Assembly: GCF_029968035.1 (NCBI RefSeq) | Contig: NZ_JASCIQ010000011.1 | Span: forward strand, 1-64,000 | Direction: 5' to 3' | DNA: 64,000 nucleotides | Source: Streptomyces cavernicola | Lineage (GTDB): Bacteria > Actinomycetota > Actinomycetes > Streptomycetales > Streptomycetaceae | Shown: piece by piece, positions 23,690 through 31,092 of the stretch | Layout of the letters: each line of letters begins with the position of its first letter | Numbering within the stretch: position 1 is the first letter of the stretch | Position numbers and translations under genes: made by a program | Notes under the pieces: generated by a model | The model's database searches: none | The model's input: only the letters and a program-made list of their open reading frames with translations | What the model was told of the DNA's origin: nothing

Positions 23690-24091
23690 ATGAGTTCGGC
23701 CCGGCATCTGCACGCCATAGACCAGCTGCGCGCCCGCACCCTGCGCGGCGGCCACAGCCACCTCACGGAACTGCGGCGCACGGACTTCGACGAGACGGAC
23801 CCGGGGGAGTACGAGGAGAGACGCGAGCAGTACGAGGCGGAGCTTGCGGCCCTGCAAGCGCCGTTGGGGGAGAAGTGGGCGGCGTACGGCCCGTTCGGGC
23901 TGCAGGGCGTGCTGCTGCGCGGAGGAGAGGGGGAGGAGATACCCGAGCCGTGGTGCGGGTTGAGCTGGGCGGCGAGCAGCGTCGAGCTGTGGCACACCGG
24001 GGACCGCTGGCTGGCCCTGGCTGTCACCGACCGCGAGCGGCCCCGGCTGCTGCGGTTACTCGCGGTGTCCACGGACGTCGACCCGCCGTGA
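23690..24091 (+). CDS. Hypothetical soluble protein of 133 residues
   Basis: The protein is acidic and without membrane segments. The N-terminal half is charged and probably helical (FDETDPGEYEERREQYEAELAALQ). The C-terminal half contains GLSWAASSVELWHTGDRWLALAVTDRERPRLL, which reads like a small beta-rich domain. I recognise no family. Codon bias is normal for the genome. It stands alone between the ABC-2 operon and the methyltransferase. Confidence 0.6.
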   Translation: MSSARHLHAIDQLRARTLRGGHSHLTELRRTDFDETDPGEYEERREQYEAELAALQAPLGEKWAAYGPFGLQGVLLRGGEGEEIPEPWCGLSWAASSVELWHTGDRWLALAVTDRERPRLLRLLAVSTDVDPP

Positions 24092-24220
24092 CCTCGTCCG
24101 ACGGCATGGCAGCGGCGAACAACCGTGCCACCATGGCCTCTTGAGGATCATGCACGTCGGGACCACGCGTGTCGGGACACGCACGTCGTGACCGTGGACG
24201 GCAGAAGGAGAGCGGAGCGG

Positions 24221-24994
24221 ATGACGGAGCACAGCGGGCAGGTCGCGCACAACGCCCGGGTCTGGAACTACTGGCTCGGCGGCAAGGACCACTACACGGT
24301 GGACAAGGAGGTCGGCGACCAGGTCACCGGGATGTACCCGAGCATCGGCCAAGTCGCCCGCGCCGACCGGGAGTTCCTCGGCCGCGCCGTGCAGTACCTC
24401 GCGGGCGAGGCGGGCGTCCGCCAGTTCCTCGACATCGGCACGGGCCTGCCCACCGCGGAGAACACCCACGAGGTCGCCCAGCGCATCGCCCCCGACTCCC
24501 GCATCGTCTACGTCGACAACGACCCCACCGTCCTCGCCCACGCCCGTGCCCTGCTGACCAGCACCCCGGAGGGCGCCACGAGCTACGTCGACGCGGACGC
24601 GCACGACCCGGACGCCATCCTGCGGGCCGCCGCCGACACCCTCGACCTGGACCGCCCGGTCGCGGTGATACTGCTCGGCCTCCTCAACTTCATCCTCGAC
24701 ACCGAGAAGGCCACGGACATCGTGCGGCGCCTCGTGGCCGCGGTGCCCTCCGGCAGCTACCTGGTGATCACCCACCCGACCCTGGAGCTGGGCGGCGCGG
24801 GCAACGCGGAGGCGATGGCCTTCTGGAACGAGAACGCCAAGCCCCCGATCACCGCCCGCACCGGACAGGAGGTCGCCGCGTTCTTCGACGGCCTCGAACT
24901 GCTCCCGCCCGGCCTCGTCTCCTGCTCCCGCTGGCGCGCGGAGCCGGACACGGAGCAGGTCGCGCAGTACGGGGCGGTGGCCCGTAAGCCGTGA
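24221..24994 (+). CDS. DUF574 family SAM-dependent methyltransferase
   Basis: The protein has about 257 residues. It opens VAHNARVWNYWLGGKDHYTVDKE, the signature of the Streptomyces-expanded DUF574 family. The SAM motif FLDIGTGLPTAENTHEVAQ and the acidic strand end IVYVDNDPTV follow, then VAVILLGLLNFI and a C-terminal GLELLPPGLVSCSRWR. The methyl acceptor is not known for most members. The ATG at 24221 is preceded by AAGGAG at about 14 bases; the conserved sequence begins just after it, so the longer frame upstream is not used. Single gene. Confidence 0.88.
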   Translation: MTEHSGQVAHNARVWNYWLGGKDHYTVDKEVGDQVTGMYPSIGQVARADREFLGRAVQYLAGEAGVRQFLDIGTGLPTAENTHEVAQRIAPDSRIVYVDNDPTVLAHARALLTSTPEGATSYVDADAHDPDAILRAAADTLDLDRPVAVILLGLLNFILDTEKATDIVRRLVAAVPSGSYLVITHPTLELGGAGNAEAMAFWNENAKPPITARTGQEVAAFFDGLELLPPGLVSCSRWRAEPDTEQVAQYGAVARKP

Positions 24995-25023
24995 CCGTGC
25001 AGGTCGAGACCTGACCGTACGGA

Positions 25024-25638
25024 TCAAGACCTGACCGTACGCGTCACGTGGCGGCTTCGCAGCCGCGCGTACTCCTCCGCCATCGCCTCCACCGTCCAAC
25101 GCGCGTTCAGCCCGCTGGGGTTGGGCAGCACCCACACCGGGCTGCCGCCGACCGTCCGCTCCTGCGGGCCGATCCGCGCCTTGCGTTCGCCGAAGGCCGC
25201 GCGGTAGGCGGTGATCCCGACGACCGCGAGGCACCCGGGCCGCAGCCGCGCCACCTTCTCCTCCAGGAGCCGCCCGCCCTCGACGTACTCCTCCGGGGAG
25301 AGCTCGTCGGCGCGGGCGGTCGCGCGGGCCACCACATTGGTGATGCCGAGCCCGTACGAGAGCAACTCCCGCTGCTCACAAGGGTGCAGCAGACGCGGAG
25401 TGAAACCGGAGCGGTGCAGGACCGGCCAGAAGCGGTTGCCGGGGCGGGCGAAGTGGTGGCCCGTCACCGCCGTCATCAGCGACGGATTGATCCCGCAGAA
25501 CAGCACATCAAGACCGCCCGCCCGTCTCCCACCGCCGCCCTCAACCGAGGCGCTGCGCGCCACCCCCGCCTCTGCGACCACATCGGGAACGATGCGGTTG
25601 CGGGCGGCTTCGAGTTCGTCCCGGCCGGGGAGTGTCAG
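25024..25638 (-). CDS. mug: G/U mismatch-specific DNA glycosylase, probable CTG start
   Basis: The enzyme removes uracil and ethenocytosine from mispairs. UDG-superfamily motifs are present: LFCGINPSLMTAVTGHHFARPGNRFWPVL (motif 1 with catalytic Asn) and VLPNPSGLN (motif 2). The first standard start, GTG at 25581, would omit a segment reading LEAARNRIVPDVV that matches the usual N-terminus of this enzyme. In that frame the only nearby initiation-like codon is CTG at 25638, overlapping the purB stop as CTGA. Close relatives commonly have a GTGA overlap there, as I recall. Translation coupled to purB from CTG is therefore my preferred reading (204 residues); the GTG start gives 185. Confidence 0.8.
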   Translation of the reverse strand: MTLPGRDELEAARNRIVPDVVAEAGVARSASVEGGGGRRAGGLDVLFCGINPSLMTAVTGHHFARPGNRFWPVLHRSGFTPRLLHPCEQRELLSYGLGITNVVARATARADELSPEEYVEGGRLLEEKVARLRPGCLAVVGITAYRAAFGERKARIGPQERTVGGSPVWVLPNPSGLNARWTVEAMAEEYARLRSRHVTRTVRS

Positions 25639-27068
25639 AGGATCGCTCCCGGCGTGTACCCGGCGGCCTCCGGGTGCTGCTTGACGATCTCCTCGACGCG
25701 GGCCACGACCTGCGCGACCTGACCGGCGGCAGCGCCCGTGAAGGACAGCTTGTCCGCCATCAGCTCGTCGAGCTGCGCACGGTCGAGCGGGATACGGGAG
25801 TCGGCGGCCAGCTTGTCGAGCAGCTCGTTGCGCTCCGCGCCCTGCTCGCGCATCGCCAGGGCGGACGCCACGGCGTTCTCCTTGATCGCCTCGTGCGCCT
25901 CCTCGCGGCCCACGCCCGCACGCACCGACGCCATCAGCACCTTGGTGGTGGCGAGGAACGGCAGGTAGCGGTCCAGCTCACGGGCGACGACGGCCGGGAA
26001 CGCGCCGAACTCGTCGAGCACCGTCAGAAACGTCTCCAGGAGACCGTCGAGCGCGAAGAACGCGTCCGGGAGCGCGACGCGGCGCACCACGGAGCAGGAC
26101 ACGTCGCCCTCGTTCCACTGGTCGCCGGCCAGCTCGCCGGTCATCGACGCGTATCCGCGCAGGATCACCATCAGGCCGTTGACGCGCTCGCAGGAGCGGG
26201 TGTTCATCTTGTGCGGCATCGCAGACGAGCCGACCTGGCCCGGCTTGAAGCCCTCGGTGACCAGCTCGTGCCCGGCCATCAGGCGGATCGTCTTCGCGAG
26301 GGAGGAGGGCGCGGCGGCCAGCTGGACGAGCGAGGTCACGACCTCGTAGTCGAGCGAGCGCGGGTAGACCTGGCCGACCGAGGTGAAGGCCTGCGCGAAG
26401 CCCAGGTGCCCGGCGATGCGCTGCTCCAGGTCGGCCAGCTTGTCGGCGTCGCCGCCGAGCAGGTCCAGCATGTCCTGCGCCGTGCCGACCGGGCCCTTGA
26501 TGCCGCGCAGCGGATAGCGGTTCAGGAGCTCCTCGATCCGGCCGTACGCGACGAGCAGCTCGTCCGTGGCCGTCGCGAAGCGCTTGCCGAGGGTGGTGGC
26601 CTGGGCGGCGACGTTGTGCGAGCGGCCGGCCATGACCAGCTCGCCGTACTCGCCGGACAGCTTGCCGAGGCGGGCCAGGACGGCGACCGTGCGGTCCCGC
26701 ACCAGCTCCAGGGAGAGCCGGACCTGCAGCTGCTCGACGTTCTCCGTCAGGTCGCGGGACGTCATGCCCTTGTGGACCTGCTCGTGCCCGGCGAGGGCGT
26801 TGAACTCCTCGATACGGGCCTTCACGTCATGCCGCGTGATCTTCTCGCGCTCGGCGATCGAGGCCAGGTCGACCTGGTCGAGGACCCGCTCGTAGTCGTC
26901 GAGGGCGGTCTGCGGCACCTCGATCCCGAGGTCCTTCTGGGCACGCAGCACGGCCAGCCACAGCTGGCGCTCAAGCTTCACCTTCTGCTCGGGGGACCAC
27001 AGCGCGGCGAGCTCGACGGAGGCGTAGCGGCCGGCCAGGACGTTGGGGATGCGGGGCTTTGCAGTCAC
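25635..27068 (-). CDS. purB: Adenylosuccinate lyase
   Basis: The protein has about 477 residues. It catalyses two fumarate-releasing steps of purine synthesis: SAICAR to AICAR and adenylosuccinate to AMP. The fumarase/aspartase superfamily signature GSSAMPHKMNTRSCE is intact with the mobile catalytic Ser, and TSRDLTENVEQLQ and AGRSHNVAAQATTLGKR (catalytic His) are present. GTG at 27068 (VTAKPRIPNVLAGRYAS) is the usual start; an ATG 21 bases upstream is also in frame. The mug gene follows, with start and stop overlapping. Confidence 0.95.
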   Translation of the reverse strand: MTAKPRIPNVLAGRYASVELAALWSPEQKVKLERQLWLAVLRAQKDLGIEVPQTALDDYERVLDQVDLASIAEREKITRHDVKARIEEFNALAGHEQVHKGMTSRDLTENVEQLQVRLSLELVRDRTVAVLARLGKLSGEYGELVMAGRSHNVAAQATTLGKRFATATDELLVAYGRIEELLNRYPLRGIKGPVGTAQDMLDLLGGDADKLADLEQRIAGHLGFAQAFTSVGQVYPRSLDYEVVTSLVQLAAAPSSLAKTIRLMAGHELVTEGFKPGQVGSSAMPHKMNTRSCERVNGLMVILRGYASMTGELAGDQWNEGDVSCSVVRRVALPDAFFALDGLLETFLTVLDEFGAFPAVVARELDRYLPFLATTKVLMASVRAGVGREEAHEAIKENAVASALAMREQGAERNELLDKLAADSRIPLDRAQLDELMADKLSFTGAAAGQVAQVVARVEEIVKQHPEAAGYTPGAIL

Positions 27069-27192
27069 AGTCGGCCAGTTTACTGACACTTTCGGACAGG
27101 CCGACGCCCCGGTCCCGTTTGTCGGAAGCTACGAGAGAAGCCACGAGAGATCCGGGGCGGCCACGAGCGGCGACCGGCGGGGCCGTCGCGCC

Positions 27193-29646
27193 TCACTCAC
27201 GCCGGATCGGCGGCTCCACGTACGGGAACGACGCCAGCCACTGTTCGTCCGGCGCAGGGTGGTCCGGTTCGAGGCGGAGGCGGCGGACCCGCTCGACGGG
27301 CAGGATCCCGGCCAGCCGCGCCGGGTCGAGCTGGCTCTTCACGTGCAGATGGGCGCGGCCGCCCAGATCGGCGAGGGCGCGGGCCTCGTCCAGGTCGGAG
27401 ACGGGGAAGTAGAGCCCGCCGTGCTCGTCGAGGTGGGCGATGATCTCCCGCGCGTACCGGGCGGTGTCGTACCGCGGCCAGGCGTTCGCCAGCTGTACGC
27501 GGATGTCCATGCGCTCGCGCTCGCGCAGGCCCGCGAGGTAGTCGATGGCCATGTCGTCGGCGACGGAGGACGCGGTGATCGCCAGGATGTACGCCCGGTC
27601 GTCGGAGACCGTGCGCGGGTCGGGCAGCATCTCCAGGACGATCGGGCCGATCCAGCCCAGCGCGCGGGCCCCCGCCGGATGCGCCGGGTTCACCATCTGC
27701 TGCGTGGCCCGCTGCACCAACTGCCGTACCTCCGGGTCGATTTCACTCACGTGCTCCAGACAGGCCGCGGCGAGCAGCTTGCTGTGCCGGGCGTGCGCGG
27801 TACGCAGCCCGGGGCGGCGGGAGACCATGCCGCGCAGCAGCTCCCCGACCTCGTTCGGCCGGGACAGGGAGACCGCCATGCGCACCACGTCCTCCCACTC
27901 CGTGAGGTGGGAGTGGTCGAGCAGCAGCCCGAAGTCGTGCTGCTGCACCATCGAGTCGGCGGCGAGATAGTCCTGGAACGTGCGGTGGATGAAGTCCACC
28001 GAGCCCGCGGTGGGTTCGCGGAGCAGGCCGGTCCGGTTGAGCAGGTGGCGGTAGATCGTCTCGGCGTCGCCCTGCTTCGCCGCGGCGGGCACCGCGGGCA
28101 GATGGCGCCGCAGGATGTCGACGGCGATGTCCCGGTCCATCTCGGACTTGCCGTTGATCAGCATCCAGTGCGCCAGCTTCTGCAGGAGCTGGATCTTCGG
28201 CTGCCGGCTGAGCGCGATCCCGTCGTCCGGCACGACCCGCTGGCGGTCCCGCAGTTCGAGCAGCATCGACATGGCCGCGTCGTACAACTCCTTGCGGCCG
28301 CTGGGGAGATAGCCGCGCAGATGCCGGTGCAGGGCGCAGAGCAGACCGCACATCAGCGGGTTGGTGGCGAGCCGGCCCAGGTCGCGGGTGAGGCGCAGGG
28401 CGTCCATCAGCGTCTGCTCGTACCGGGCGAGGACCGCGGGGTCGGCGCCGGGTTCCTGGCGGGCCGCCGCGTGCCAGCGCTCGATGAACGCGCCCACCTC
28501 GTCCCGGCTCATCGGGGCCAGCTGCACCTCGTCGAAATCCTCGGCGGCCAGCCAGTCATCGGGTACGGCGGAGGGGCGGGTGGTGACCATCCAGACGTTG
28601 CCCGGGTAGAGCGCCGTCCAGTCGCGCAGCGTGTGGCGCAGCCGTTCGCGGGCCGGCTCCGGGGCCTCGTCCACGCCGTCGATGAGCAGCAGCCCGCGGC
28701 CCTGTCTGAGCACCCGGTCCGCCCAGCCGGGCGGCTGCGCGTCAGCGCCCGGGTAGCCGTTCACGGCAAGGAACTCGCCCGGCACGGGCGGCGCTTCGCG
28801 GCTGAAACGGCGCACCGGAAGCACGAACGGCACCCGGTCCCGCAACCCCGCCAGCTGCGCCGGCAGCTCGCCCTTGGCGGTGGCGACGGCGAGCCACTGC
28901 AACAGCGTCGTCTTCCCGGACCCGGCCACTCCGCGTACGAGCAAGCGGCTGCGCCCGGCGAGCGCGCGGGACACCGGCACCGGCGTCGCCGAGCCCATCG
29001 GACCGCCGCCGGGTTCGCAGCGCAGACCCAGATACGTGGAGTCGAGCGGCCAGGTGTCGGGGGCGCTGGCGAGGTCTATGCCGAAGATCGTCAGACGGTT
29101 GTGCAGGACCGCCGTGTCCCGCGCGAAGCGCTCCTCGAAGGCCGTGTCGGCGGCGCCCTGCGAGGGCACGCGCGCCTCCAACCGCTCGTACCGCTTGCAG
29201 AGTTCGGCGAGGAAGCCGCTGTGCTCGACGAGGGTGTGGGGTACGACATCGGACCGGCTGGTGAAGAACTCCAGGATGTGCCGGGCGGTCACCTCCAGGA
29301 GCAGGGCGTGCAACAGCGCGCCCTCCTCGGACAGCTCGCGGGTGGCGTCGGGGACGAGCGAGCCGAGGTGCTGCGCGAATCCTTCGGCCTGCAGCGCCAC
29401 GGCCTGCGCGTCGCTCATCTCGACCTGGCCCAGCGCGCCCAGGGTGCGGGCGAGCGCGTCCGCGACGGCCCGGTCCTCGTCGGGCCGCACCGGCCGCTCG
29501 CCGGGTCCGCCGACCGCCTGCCGCACGAGCTTCGCGCCGAGTGCGTGCAGGTCGAGCTTTTCGCTGCGCGGGCTGGTGAGGAGGGGCTGCACGAGTGCGG
29601 TGAGGAAGGGATGGGTGAGACGGCTGAGGACGAGTGCGGGATCCAC
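27193..29646 (-). CDS. NACHT-domain STAND NTPase (bacterial NLR-like protein)
   Basis: The protein has 817 residues. A helical N-terminal region (about 1-170) resembles the NACHT-associated helical domains of actinobacterial NLR-like proteins. A linker is followed by the NACHT NTPase: Walker A GVAGSGKTT (239-247), Walker B GLLLIDGVDEA (318-328) with the extra acidic residue typical of NACHT, and sensor-like VTTRPSA near 354-360. The winged-helix region includes NPLMCGLLCALH and FIHRTFQDYLAA. The C-terminal 250 residues are helical, HEAT-like, and end with a short beta-rich module (LYFPVSDLDEARALADLGG). Bacterial NACHT proteins include experimentally shown antiphage sensors. There is no obvious catalytic effector domain. 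The GTG start at 29646 lacks a strong ribosome-binding site. Confidence 0.85.
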   Translation of the reverse strand: MDPALVLSRLTHPFLTALVQPLLTSPRSEKLDLHALGAKLVRQAVGGPGERPVRPDEDRAVADALARTLGALGQVEMSDAQAVALQAEGFAQHLGSLVPDATRELSEEGALLHALLLEVTARHILEFFTSRSDVVPHTLVEHSGFLAELCKRYERLEARVPSQGAADTAFEERFARDTAVLHNRLTIFGIDLASAPDTWPLDSTYLGLRCEPGGGPMGSATPVPVSRALAGRSRLLVRGVAGSGKTTLLQWLAVATAKGELPAQLAGLRDRVPFVLPVRRFSREAPPVPGEFLAVNGYPGADAQPPGWADRVLRQGRGLLLIDGVDEAPEPARERLRHTLRDWTALYPGNVWMVTTRPSAVPDDWLAAEDFDEVQLAPMSRDEVGAFIERWHAAARQEPGADPAVLARYEQTLMDALRLTRDLGRLATNPLMCGLLCALHRHLRGYLPSGRKELYDAAMSMLLELRDRQRVVPDDGIALSRQPKIQLLQKLAHWMLINGKSEMDRDIAVDILRRHLPAVPAAAKQGDAETIYRHLLNRTGLLREPTAGSVDFIHRTFQDYLAADSMVQQHDFGLLLDHSHLTEWEDVVRMAVSLSRPNEVGELLRGMVSRRPGLRTAHARHSKLLAAACLEHVSEIDPEVRQLVQRATQQMVNPAHPAGARALGWIGPIVLEMLPDPRTVSDDRAYILAITASSVADDMAIDYLAGLRERERMDIRVQLANAWPRYDTARYAREIIAHLDEHGGLYFPVSDLDEARALADLGGRAHLHVKSQLDPARLAGILPVERVRRLRLEPDHPAPDEQWLASFPYVEPPIRRE

Positions 29647-29694
29647 CTGCGTACCCCCGACAACTGGTGTTCCGGTGAAGGCTGTTGGGTGGCA

Positions 29695-29720
29695 GACGGT
29701 AGAGCGCGACGGAAAGTTCC
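29695..29720 (-). promoter_or_regulatory. ECF-type promoter upstream of the NACHT gene
   Basis: On the minus strand GGAAC (complement of 29716-29720) and GTC (complement of 29695-29697) are 18 bases apart. This resembles ECF sigma promoters such as those of SigE/SigR groups. It would start transcription about 40-45 bases before the GTG at 29646. This is a pattern match only. Confidence 0.35.
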
Positions 29721-29791
29721 CGCCACCCCTGCATCGGCACGAATCCTTCGCAGGGCGGGGAGGGGATCAAATCGGCGCAGCCGACTGTGTC

Positions 29792-30622
29792 CTACAGCCG
29801 GTGCCAACCCGTCACCGGGCCCGGGGATGTGCCCTCCTCGGGGGTGATCCAGAAGGCCGTGCCGGTGGACGGGTCGAACTGGGCCCCGGCGAGGCCGTCG
29901 CCCGAGGAGCGCCCGGTCAGGCGGCGACCTATCCACGGCACCAGGTGCTCCCGCGCGAACTGGGCGTCGGCGACGCGGCGCTGCGCCCAGCGCGGGCGGA
30001 CGGGGGCGGGCAGCGGGGCGCGCCAGTCCTCCTCCGCCGCGTACCCGAGGGTCTGCCACACGGCCTCGGCGACGCGGTGATGGCCCTCGGCGGTGAGGTG
30101 CAGCCGGTCCACGTCCCACAGCCGCTGGTCGCCGAGGACGGGGGCGCCGTACAGGTCGACGACGAGGGCGCCGTGGCGTTCGGCGAGGCCGTCGATGTGC
30201 TCGAACAGCTCCTCCATGCGCGGCCGGAACCGTTCGAGGACCGGGCCCTGCCGGCCGGGGCTGCGCATCAGCACGAGCTGCTTGCAGGCGGGCGCCAGCT
30301 TCTCCACGGCCTCGTCGAGCAGCGCCCGCACCCGGCCCATGTCGCACTTGGGGCGCAGGGTGTCGTTGAGACCGCCCACCAGGGTCACCACGTCCGGCTT
30401 CAGCGCGGCGGCGGCGTCGGCCTGCTCGGCGGCGATCTGACCGATGAGCTTGCCGCGTACGGCGAGGTTCGCGTACCGGAATCCGGGCTGTACGGAGGCC
30501 ATCCGCGCCGCGAGAAGGTCGGCCCAGCCGCGGTACGAGCCGTCGGGGAGGCGGTCCGACATGCCCTCGGTGAAGGAGTCGCCTACCGCGACGAGACTGG
30601 TGTACGTGGCATTCATCTGCAT
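29792..30622 (-). CDS. SGNH/GDSL-family hydrolase
   Basis: The protein has 276 residues. All four SGNH blocks are visible: GDSFTEG with nucleophile Ser16, ANLAVRGKLIGQI (Gly), VTLVGGLNDTLRP (Asn) and DVDRLHLTAEGHH (Asp-x-x-His). There is no signal peptide, so it acts in the cytoplasm as an esterase, acyl hydrolase or lipase-like enzyme; the substrate is not evident. It lies immediately downstream of the NACHT promoter region in the same orientation (upstream in transcription order), with 145 bases between. ATGs at 30622 and 30616 are both possible starts. Confidence 0.9.
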   Translation of the reverse strand: MQMNATYTSLVAVGDSFTEGMSDRLPDGSYRGWADLLAARMASVQPGFRYANLAVRGKLIGQIAAEQADAAAALKPDVVTLVGGLNDTLRPKCDMGRVRALLDEAVEKLAPACKQLVLMRSPGRQGPVLERFRPRMEELFEHIDGLAERHGALVVDLYGAPVLGDQRLWDVDRLHLTAEGHHRVAEAVWQTLGYAAEEDWRAPLPAPVRPRWAQRRVADAQFAREHLVPWIGRRLTGRSSGDGLAGAQFDPSTGTAFWITPEEGTSPGPVTGWHRL

Positions 30623-30689
30623 GGCGACAGCGATGCTAACGCCGCAACGGCGGCTGCCGCCCCCGACCCTCGCCTTCGGGGCTCCGCCC

Positions 30690-30860
30690 CGACCCCGCTC
30701 CTCAAGCGCCGGAGGGGCTGGTTTTTAAGGGGCTGGTTTTTAAGGGGCGCGGGGAACTGCGCGACCAGCCACGACGGCGCGTCAGCCGAACGACGGCCTC
30801 GTCAGGCCCCGGAGGGGCAGCCGTCCGCTGAGGACTTCAGGAAGGGGCCGGGTGGGGTCC
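30690..30860. repeat. Modular intergenic repeat, copy 3
   Basis: Contains GCGCCGGAGGGGCTG, a duplicated GGTTTTTAAGGGGC(T/G) step, the GGGGCGCGGGGAACTGCGCG ... CACGACGGCGC module (30743-30780), and CCGTCCGCTGAGGACTTCAG with AAGGGGCCGGG. Copies 3 and 4 fill the 470-base gap between the SGNH and ABC-F genes; no gene was seen in it. Confidence 0.7.
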
Positions 30861-30879
30861 CGCCTCCGCCCCCGCCTCG

Positions 30880-31085
30880 GGGGCCAGCCCCCGGAACCCC
30901 CGCTCCTCAAACGCCGGAGGGGCTGAATTTTGCGGGCTGGGGCTGGATTCACGTGCCCCGTCAGGGGCGCGAGGAACTGCGCGACCAGCCACGACGGCGC
31001 AGCACTCGAACGACGGCCTCGTCAGGCCCCGGAGGGGCAGCCGTCCGCTGAGGACTTCGGGAAGGGGCGGGGTGGGGAAGAGAAC
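30880..31085. repeat. Modular intergenic repeat, copy 4 (tandem with copy 3)
   Basis: It has the same order of modules as copy 3: AAACGCCGGAGGGGCTGAAT, the GGGGCGCGAGGAACTGCGCG ... CACGACGGCGC module (30963-31000), then CCGTCCGCTGAGGACTTCGG and GAAGGGGCGGGGTGGGG. Nearly 60 bases from AACGACGGCCTCGTCAGGCC onward are identical to copy 3. It ends 8 bases before the ABC-F stop. Confidence 0.7.
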
Positions 31086-31092
31086 GCCTGCC

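Noticed and set aside
27043..29847. 934-codon plus-strand open frame opposite the NACHT gene
   Set aside because: It is antisense to a gene with clear motifs. Long open antisense frames arise from third-position GC bias; the product is rich in Arg, Gly, Gln and Val, with no domain.
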